6,636 nucleotides of DNA from Bdellovibrio sp. CG10_big_fil_rev_8_21_14_0_10_47_8 (GTDB lineage Bacteria > Bdellovibrionota > Bdellovibrionia > Bdellovibrionales > Bdellovibrionaceae). The DNA lies in contig PEZR01000070.1 in the NCBI GenBank assembly GCA_002773975.1, positions 12,600 to 19,235 on the forward strand. The letters run 5' to 3'. Numbering within the stretch: the stretch's first letter is position 1; the number at the start of each line of letters is the position of its first letter. The position numbers and the translations under genes were made by a program. The notes below the pieces were generated by a model, which worked only from the letters and a program-made list of their open reading frames with translations, was not told the DNA's origin and did not search any database. Shown here piece after piece: positions 1 to 4,158 of the stretch.

Positions 1-850
1 ATCGATTCAAACCCATGCCGTTGTTGCTGCCAGAAAAAAACTCGAAACTATTACGAATTTCTTCGGTCACCATGTCGTTGGTGGCAGAAATAATACTATG
101 AACTTCGTCTGGAACTGCGCCTCGAGCAACGGCACTCAGCTTCAGCGATTCAGCCTCGGGCAAAGTGACGCCCATTTCCTTGTGAATCTCGTTGGTGTAG
201 TTGAAGCCACCCACCGGGACATCCCGAGAAAAAACCACTTCGCCATTGGCTAAAACCACAAAATTAGTGACTCCGGCGCCGATATTCAAAAGACCGATAA
301 CCTCGCCAGTCATTTTCCCATAATTGGTTTCAAAGATATTGGCGAGTGCAAATCCGCTGACGTCCAAAACATCGACCTTGAGGCCCGCTGCTGTGGTTGT
401 CGCCACGTATTGCCCCACCAATTCATTCTGGGCTGCAATCAACAGAATATCCATGGTCTCGCCCGTCTCGTTCGACGGAATCATATGATAATCCAAGCTG
501 ATGTTATTGATGTCGAAGGGAATATATTGTTCGGCTTCCCACTTGATTTGGTCACCAATTAATTTCTGCTCCATCTTTGGGATGGTTATCTTTTTGACGA
601 TGACAGCAGTGCCCCACATCCCGACGCTGGCATTTTTTCGTTTGCTTTTAAGCTGAGTGATCAGGCCCTGGATGGCTTGGGCTAAAGACGTGGGGTTGCT
701 GATCTCGCCCCCGTTCAAAGTATTGGGCGGAGTGGCTGCAAATCCAAAAGACACCAGTTGCACACTTCGACGAGTGACATCCAGTTCAGCAATTTTTATG
801 GAACTCGTACCAATATCGAGTCCAATGATTTTCTTTGATCCAAACAACAT
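1..850 (-). CDS. pilM: Type IV pilus assembly protein PilM, C-terminus outside window
   Basis: PilM is a cytoplasmic actin-like ATPase-fold protein that binds the N-terminal tail of PilN and links the PilNOP alignment complex to the pilus motors. The frame runs open from an ATG at 848-850 to the window edge, giving 283 residues of a family usually near 350. The N-terminus begins MLFGSKKIIGLDIGTSSIK, the typical PilM opening with the phosphate-1 loop (D12, G14, T15). The second phosphate loop lies at about residues 185-193 (IGLLNIGAG), followed by the family-typical stretch VVFSRDVPVGG. An in-frame TAG seven codons upstream and no nearer start support this ATG. The only ribosome-binding-like sequence is a weak GGGGTG at 861-866, 10 bases upstream. 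The gene follows pilD after 101 bases that contain a candidate promoter, so it probably opens its own unit with pilNOPQ beyond the window. The identification is firm; the C-terminus is unseen. Confidence 0.96.
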   Translation of the reverse strand, partial: MLFGSKKIIGLDIGTSSIKIAELDVTRRSVQLVSFGFAATPPNTLNGGEISNPTSLAQAIQGLITQLKSKRKNASVGMWGTAVIVKKITIPKMEQKLIGDQIKWEAEQYIPFDINNISLDYHMIPSNETGETMDILLIAAQNELVGQYVATTTAAGLKVDVLDVSGFALANIFETNYGKMTGEVIGLLNIGAGVTNFVVLANGEVVFSRDVPVGGFNYTNEIHKEMGVTLPEAESLKLSAVARGAVPDEVHSIISATNDMVTEEIRNSFEFFSGSNNGMGLNR

Positions 851-870
851 ATCGTGACTGCACCCCAGCT

Positions 871-892
871 AGTCCTCTAATTTTAAAGGACT
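871..892. promoter_or_regulatory. Dyad at predicted pilM transcription start (operator or 5' UTR hairpin)
   Basis: Outer arms AGTCCT (871-876) and AGGACT (887-892) are perfect 6-bp complements. Inside them, after one mismatched pair, TAA (878-880) pairs with TTA (883-885), leaving a two-base centre. This gives near-perfect 10-bp half-sites over 22 bases. The dyad starts at or just after the transcription start predicted from the promoter at 900-928. It could be a repressor site or a hairpin at the 5' end of the pilM message. No T-tract follows it on the transcribed strand, so it is not a standard terminator. Confidence 0.5.
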
Positions 893-899
893 TTCTAAA

Positions 900-928
900 A
901 TTGTGAGGGACTCGACCTAAGTTGTCAA
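900..928 (-). promoter_or_regulatory. Candidate sigma-70-type promoter for pilM
   Basis: Reading the minus strand, a perfect -35 box TTGACA (923-928) is followed by a 17-base spacer and CACAAT (900-905), which matches the TATAAT consensus at four of six positions including the conserved A2 and final T. Transcription would begin near position 893, leaving a leader of about 43 bases before the pilM ATG. It lies wholly in the pilD-pilM gap, the only sizeable non-coding stretch of the window. This is a prediction by eye; no activity data exist here. Confidence 0.55.
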
Positions 929-929
929 A

Positions 930-954
930 CAAGCCAAGACCTACTTTTGGCTTA
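930..954 (-). terminator. Weak hairpin right after the pilD stop, possible terminator or attenuator
   Basis: On the transcribed strand, AAGCCAA (953 down to 947, starting within the pilD TAA stop) and TTGGCTT (937 down to 931) form a perfect 7-bp stem with a 9-base loop. Only three of the seven pairs are G-C, and the sequence after the stem is GTTTGAC, so the U-tract is short. It could slow or partly end transcription of the carB-to-pilD unit, or protect the 3' end of its message. The -35 box of the pilM promoter starts two bases after the stem. Confidence 0.4.
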
Positions 955-1758
955 CTCCAGACCAGGGATAAAAAGATGAAAGTACCAAAGAGCTAGACCT
1001 TGCCCTCCAAAAAGATAAATGACTGCACTAAGGGCTAGGTATGGGCCGAATGGAATGATCGTTTTCAAGCCTTTTTTCTGTTGAAGGGCTGTCCAAAGCC
1101 CCCCCAGCGTTCCAACCAGGCTTGAGCAAACGATCACAAAAAAAACAGCCTTCCAACCAATCACAGCCCCAATCCAAGCCATGAGTTTAATGTCTCCGCC
1201 GCCCATCCCCTCTTCTTTGCGAAAAATAAAGTAAAGGTAAGCGACGGCCCATAAAAACCCTCCGCCCAGAAAAAAACCCAGAAAAGCATCAAAAAAACTT
1301 CTTTCTGGATTGATCGCCGCCCCCAAAAGCCCGACTCCAATTCCGGAAAGAGTGAACACGTCGGGCAAAATAAAGTGATCGATATCAATAAAACTGACTG
1401 TGATCAGCCCGAAAAGGAAAATGAGCGCTTCCAATAAAAACCAGTTCCAACCAATAAAATGTGGGGCCACTGCAAAACTGAGAGCCATTAATATTTCTAC
1501 CAGCGGATAACGAAACGAAAAAGTGGCATGGCAAGATCGACATTTTCCCCGCAATAAAAACCAGGATAAAATGGGAATGTTGTCATACCACCGAATCGGC
1601 TTTCCACAGCTCATACATTGGCTGCGCGGGTGCACAATACTTTTACCCTGGGGCAATCGGAGGATAATGACGTTCGCAAAACTTCCTAAAATCGCCCCAA
1701 AAACAAAAAAGTAAAAAACACCGTAGGTCTCAATGAAGAACTGAAGAGCATTAGACAA
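952..1758 (-). CDS. pilD: Prepilin peptidase and N-methyltransferase PilD
   Basis: This inner-membrane aspartyl protease (family A24A) cleaves the leader of type IV prepilins and pseudopilins and N-methylates the new first residue. The 268 residues are normal for the family. After a first membrane segment with the conserved GSFANVIILRLP stretch (about 25-36), the cytoplasmic zinc-binding domain carries two CxxC pairs, C48/C51 and C73/C76. Both catalytic aspartates are present: D125 in FIDIDH and D189 in GMGGGD. They are 64 residues apart, the spacing I count in Pseudomonas PilD (D149/D213). IPFGPYLA near the end is also typical. About eight hydrophobic segments are visible. The start is a TTG (1756-1758) with AGGAG 8 bases upstream; the next in-frame methionine lies within the zinc domain, so an ATG start is ruled out. 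The first 8 bases overlap the permease gene, suggesting translational coupling. It is probably the only enzyme needed for the pilins of the neighbouring locus. Confidence 0.96.
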   Translation of the reverse strand: MSNALQFFIETYGVFYFFVFGAILGSFANVIILRLPQGKSIVHPRSQCMSCGKPIRWYDNIPILSWFLLRGKCRSCHATFSFRYPLVEILMALSFAVAPHFIGWNWFLLEALIFLFGLITVSFIDIDHFILPDVFTLSGIGVGLLGAAINPERSFFDAFLGFFLGGGFLWAVAYLYFIFRKEEGMGGGDIKLMAWIGAVIGWKAVFFVIVCSSLVGTLGGLWTALQQKKGLKTIIPFGPYLALSAVIYLFGGQGLALWYFHLFIPGLE

Positions 1759-2512
1759 GATCTTTTCTCCTGAAAATAAGGATCCCCGCCACTGCTGTCA
1801 GCAGCAACCATCCCAGTGAATGAAAAAGAACCCACAGCACTTGAGTTTCGGAAACTCCGTGCTCTAAAAAATAAACCGTTCGCCAATTCATTTGATAAAG
1901 ATTGGGGCAAAACCAACTGACCCCTTTACCCAGTGAAAAATAGAAGGCGCTGCCCGTTTTTTGGCCAAAAAATTCAACTTCTTGCATCCAATGGCCCATG
2001 AGAAAAAAACCGACTCCCCATAAAAAAGCCATGGCCGGCCGCAAAAAAGTCGCCGCAAAAAATGTCAGAGAAAAAATCAAGGCGACCTCCAAAAAGGTGC
2101 CCACGAAGACTTGCAGAAAAAAGACTGGACTCATCTTAAAACGCAGCAGACCGAATAAAAAAACTGCTAAAATCAACTCAATCATAAAAAGCAGGGACAA
2201 CACGCTCAGATATTTGCCAAGAAAAAACTGAGCCCGTGATACCGGCCTTGCGAGAACTAAAAGACATGTTTGGTGATCCATTTCTTTGTGGACCCAATTG
2301 GCCCCCAGAAAAAGACCAATTCCCAATCCGGACAACTGCAAAGCCATCCAACCAAAGTGTGCCATGATTCGCTGCTGCTCCTGAATGGACAAAGACCCCA
2401 AGATGAGACTAAATCCGAATAAAACCACGCCAACCAAAAAACAGATCCAAACGATTCGATCTCGAAGAAACTCAAGGAAAGAAATGCGAATCAACGCCCG
2501 CAGGGCAATCAT
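1751..2512 (-). CDS. pilI: ABC-2 type transporter permease, PilI-like
   Basis: This is the 253-residue integral membrane subunit of an ABC-2 exporter. The N-terminal amphipathic stretch with REF-like charge (RISFLEFLRDR, about 9-19) leads into a first membrane helix (about 20-38). About five more hydrophobic segments follow, at roughly 52-72, 100-125, 128-158, 160-177 and 228-247. The cytoplasmic motif LARPVSRAQFFLGKY before the third segment is a hallmark of NosY/GldF-type ABC-2 permeases. The ATG (2510-2512) overlaps the TGA of the upstream ATPase gene as ATGA, so the two subunits are almost certainly translated together. The family assignment is strong. The name PilI rests on gene order: in Myxococcus xanthus pilH (ATPase) and pilI (permease) directly precede pilD and pilM. 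The exported substrate is not known from sequence. Without the context this would simply be an ABC-2 permease of unknown substrate. Confidence 0.85.
   Translation of the reverse strand: MIALRALIRISFLEFLRDRIVWICFLVGVVLFGFSLILGSLSIQEQQRIMAHFGWMALQLSGLGIGLFLGANWVHKEMDHQTCLLVLARPVSRAQFFLGKYLSVLSLLFMIELILAVFLFGLLRFKMSPVFFLQVFVGTFLEVALIFSLTFFAATFLRPAMAFLWGVGFFLMGHWMQEVEFFGQKTGSAFYFSLGKGVSWFCPNLYQMNWRTVYFLEHGVSETQVLWVLFHSLGWLLLTAVAGILIFRRKDLV
1767..1771 (-). promoter_or_regulatory. Ribosome binding site that fixes the TTG start of pilD
   Basis: AGGAG on the minus strand lies 8 bases before the TTG at 1756-1758, inside the 3' end of the permease gene. It is the main reason to accept the non-ATG start. 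Confidence 0.75.
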
Positions 2513-3240
2513 TGTCGAACCCCTAGTTGCTGACGAATGTCTCTGAAAGATTTCTCAACGCCCTGACCCTTTGAAAAATCTTGAAGGGCCCCCTGATAGA
2601 CCAATTTTCCCTGATTGATCACCACCAAATTGTCACACAGCTCATCCATGTCACCCAACAAATGGCTGGAAAAAAAGATCGTTGTATGGCGTTTCTTCTC
2701 GTCTTGAATAATCTCTTTGATCAAAATCCGCCCATCTGGATCCAGGCCAGACATCGGTTCATCAAAAATTAAAAACTTCGGCTCTCGAAGTAAGGCCTGA
2801 GCAATTCCAATTCTCTGCAACATGCCCTTGGAAAAACTGCGCAGAGCTTTTTTGCCAACGCCCGGGAGATTGACCCGATCCAAAACAATCTCGGCTCGCT
2901 GCTCAAAGCCAGCCCCCCCTCCAGTCAAATCCCAGTGAAATTTGAGGAACTGAAGAGCCGTCAGAAAATCATAGTAGTAGGGCCGCTCGGGTAAATATCC
3001 AATTTGGCTCTTCATTTCAGATGTCAGGGGTCCTTGGTCGAAAAATGAAATCTGCCCCTGGTCCGGATGAATAAAACCAAGAATGCACTTTAACGCCGTG
3101 GTTTTACCGGCGCCGTTGACGCCGACAAATCCGGTGGTTCGTTGGCCCTGAATATCAAATGAGAGATCCGTCAGCACCACCTGCGCCGGCGATAACAGTT
3201 GTGTTTTAAATGCCTTGGTCAATCCTTGAACCTTGAGCAA
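2509..3240 (-). CDS. pilH: ABC transporter ATP-binding protein, PilH-like
   Basis: This cytoplasmic ATPase subunit would drive the adjacent ABC-2 permease. In 243 residues it shows Walker A GVNGAGKT (40-47), a Q-loop region IGYLPERP where glutamate E85 stands in the usual glutamine position (as is common in this ABC-2 exporter group), a divergent signature FSKGM (136-140), Walker B FLIFDEP (156-162), D-loop SGLDP (164-168) and switch histidine H193 in SSH. All residues needed for ATP hydrolysis are present. The start is a TTG (3238-3240) preceded by a consensus AAGGAG 5 bases after which translation begins; the first in-frame ATG is at codon 76, past Walker A, so it cannot be the start. The pilH name rests on synteny with the Myxococcus pilHIDM order, where PilH is reported as an ABC ATPase required for pilus biogenesis. 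The gene is 9 bases from the PhnD-like gene and overlaps the permease by 4. Confidence 0.88.
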   Translation of the reverse strand: MLKVQGLTKAFKTQLLSPAQVVLTDLSFDIQGQRTTGFVGVNGAGKTTALKCILGFIHPDQGQISFFDQGPLTSEMKSQIGYLPERPYYYDFLTALQFLKFHWDLTGGGAGFEQRAEIVLDRVNLPGVGKKALRSFSKGMLQRIGIAQALLREPKFLIFDEPMSGLDPDGRILIKEIIQDEKKRHTTIFFSSHLLGDMDELCDNLVVINQGKLVYQGALQDFSKGQGVEKSFRDIRQQLGVRQ

Positions 3241-3245
3241 CGCAA

Positions 3246-3251
3246 CTCCTT
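3246..3251 (-). promoter_or_regulatory. Consensus ribosome binding site for the TTG start of pilH
   Basis: AAGGAG on the minus strand overlaps the TAA stop of the PhnD-like gene (3250-3252) and lies 5 bases before the TTG. The overlap means ribosomes ending on the binding-protein gene sit on the pilH initiation region, which points to coupled translation of the two. Confidence 0.8.
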
Positions 3252-4152
3252 ACATCTTTAGATCCAGTTCTTTAACCATTTCTCGAACTGGATCGTACTG
3301 CCGTTGGGTCGCTGGCATCAAGCCCTTTGAACCCACGGCCTCTTCGACATACTTGTTGTTTTTCATTTTATCGACAACGTCGATCAATGCAAACATCAAT
3401 TGATGCGTGGTTTTTGGATATTGGTCATAAAAATCCTGACGAACGCAAAAAGGGTCGTTAGGAATAGGGGCGCTGGTCCATAAAATACGAACGTTCTTTT
3501 CCGGGTGATCTTTTTTTGAATATTTTGTGTAGGCATTTTTTTTACCCTGTGTATCGTCTGCAAAAACGGCTATGGCATCCACCACACCTTGATCCAACCA
3601 ATCCACGGATTGAGAATGAGATCCGGAAAATTTGATCTCTTTCAAAGTAGACACAGCCAAACCTTTCTTTTTAAAAAGAACCTGGGGATACAAATACCCT
3701 GACGTGGACTTTTCGTCGACAAACGCCAAACGCTTTCCCTTGAGGTCACTCAGTTTAGAAATTTTTGACGAATTCAATGCCAAGATCACAGAGTGGTAAA
3801 AGTCCTCAAACCAAACTCGCTTCAACAAGACTTTTGCCCCAGCGCTTTTTTCCGCAAAAACATAGGTCATCGAGGTCAAGAAGGCGAAATCAACCTTTTT
3901 ATTTTTCATCGCATCGATCAGGCCGACATAGTCCTTGGAAAGAAAAACATTCACTGGGATCTGCAACTCGTCTTGCAGAGCTTTGGCAATTTCCACTGAA
4001 CCCTTTTTGAGATCTTCAGGATCCCCTCCCGGGAGAAATCCGATGGTCACAGCCTTTGGAGAAGTTTCGGCTGGACAAAAAATTGGCATGACCGAGATTC
4101 CCACCAACAAAAGCAATATTCCAGACACTGACTTCGGGCTCCATCGAGTCAT
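3250..4152 (-). CDS. Orphan PhnD-family periplasmic binding protein (phosphate/phosphonate type)
   Basis: This 300-residue exported protein belongs to the PhnD/PtxB type of substrate-binding proteins that feed phosphate, phosphite or phosphonate ABC importers. Residues 1-28 form a signal peptide (R3/K7, a hydrophobic core to about 25, likely cut after PA28). C26 lacks a good lipobox, as phenylalanine precedes it, so it is probably soluble rather than a lipoprotein. Family landmarks are IGFLPGGDP (37-45), DYVGLIDAM (74-82), the anion-binding loop STSGYLYP (149-156) and FSGSHSQSV (175-183) with H179, a position that contacts the phosphonate in E. coli PhnD. No phnC or phnE partner is present; its neighbours are carB, 6 bases upstream, and the export-type pilHI pair, 9 bases downstream. 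A good GAGAGGA ribosome site (4162-4168) lies in the carB 3' end. Family membership is firm, the ligand is unknown, and a role with the exporter or pili is speculation from position. Confidence 0.88.
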   Translation of the reverse strand: MTRWSPKSVSGILLLLVGISVMPIFCPAETSPKAVTIGFLPGGDPEDLKKGSVEIAKALQDELQIPVNVFLSKDYVGLIDAMKNKKVDFAFLTSMTYVFAEKSAGAKVLLKRVWFEDFYHSVILALNSSKISKLSDLKGKRLAFVDEKSTSGYLYPQVLFKKKGLAVSTLKEIKFSGSHSQSVDWLDQGVVDAIAVFADDTQGKKNAYTKYSKKDHPEKNVRILWTSAPIPNDPFCVRQDFYDQYPKTTHQLMFALIDVVDKMKNNKYVEEAVGSKGLMPATQRQYDPVREMVKELDLKM

Positions 4153-4158
4153 TTCGCT

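Noticed and set aside
657..857. Plus-strand open frame of 66 residues
   Set aside because: It is antisense to the start of pilM, whose N-terminal ATPase motif is unmistakable on the minus strand.
1998..2231. Plus-strand open frame of 77 residues, very rich in lysine and arginine
   Set aside because: It is antisense to the permease gene. The lysine run simply reflects poly-A on the plus strand opposite the phenylalanine- and leucine-rich membrane protein. I see no family similarity, and the minus-strand frame is clearly the gene.
2509..3240. The FSKGM signature and the glutamate at the Q-loop as signs of a dead ATPase
   Set aside because: Similar changes are common in ATPases of ABC-2 exporters. 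Walker A, Walker B with its catalytic glutamate, the D-loop and the switch histidine are all intact.
3250..4152. Reading the PhnD-like gene as part of a complete phosphonate importer with the two downstream ABC genes
   Set aside because: The downstream permease has the ABC-2 export architecture and the LARPVSR motif, not a PhnE-type import permease with an EAA loop. The ATPase has the YLPE and FSKGM features of ABC-2 partners. The three genes do not form a normal importer.
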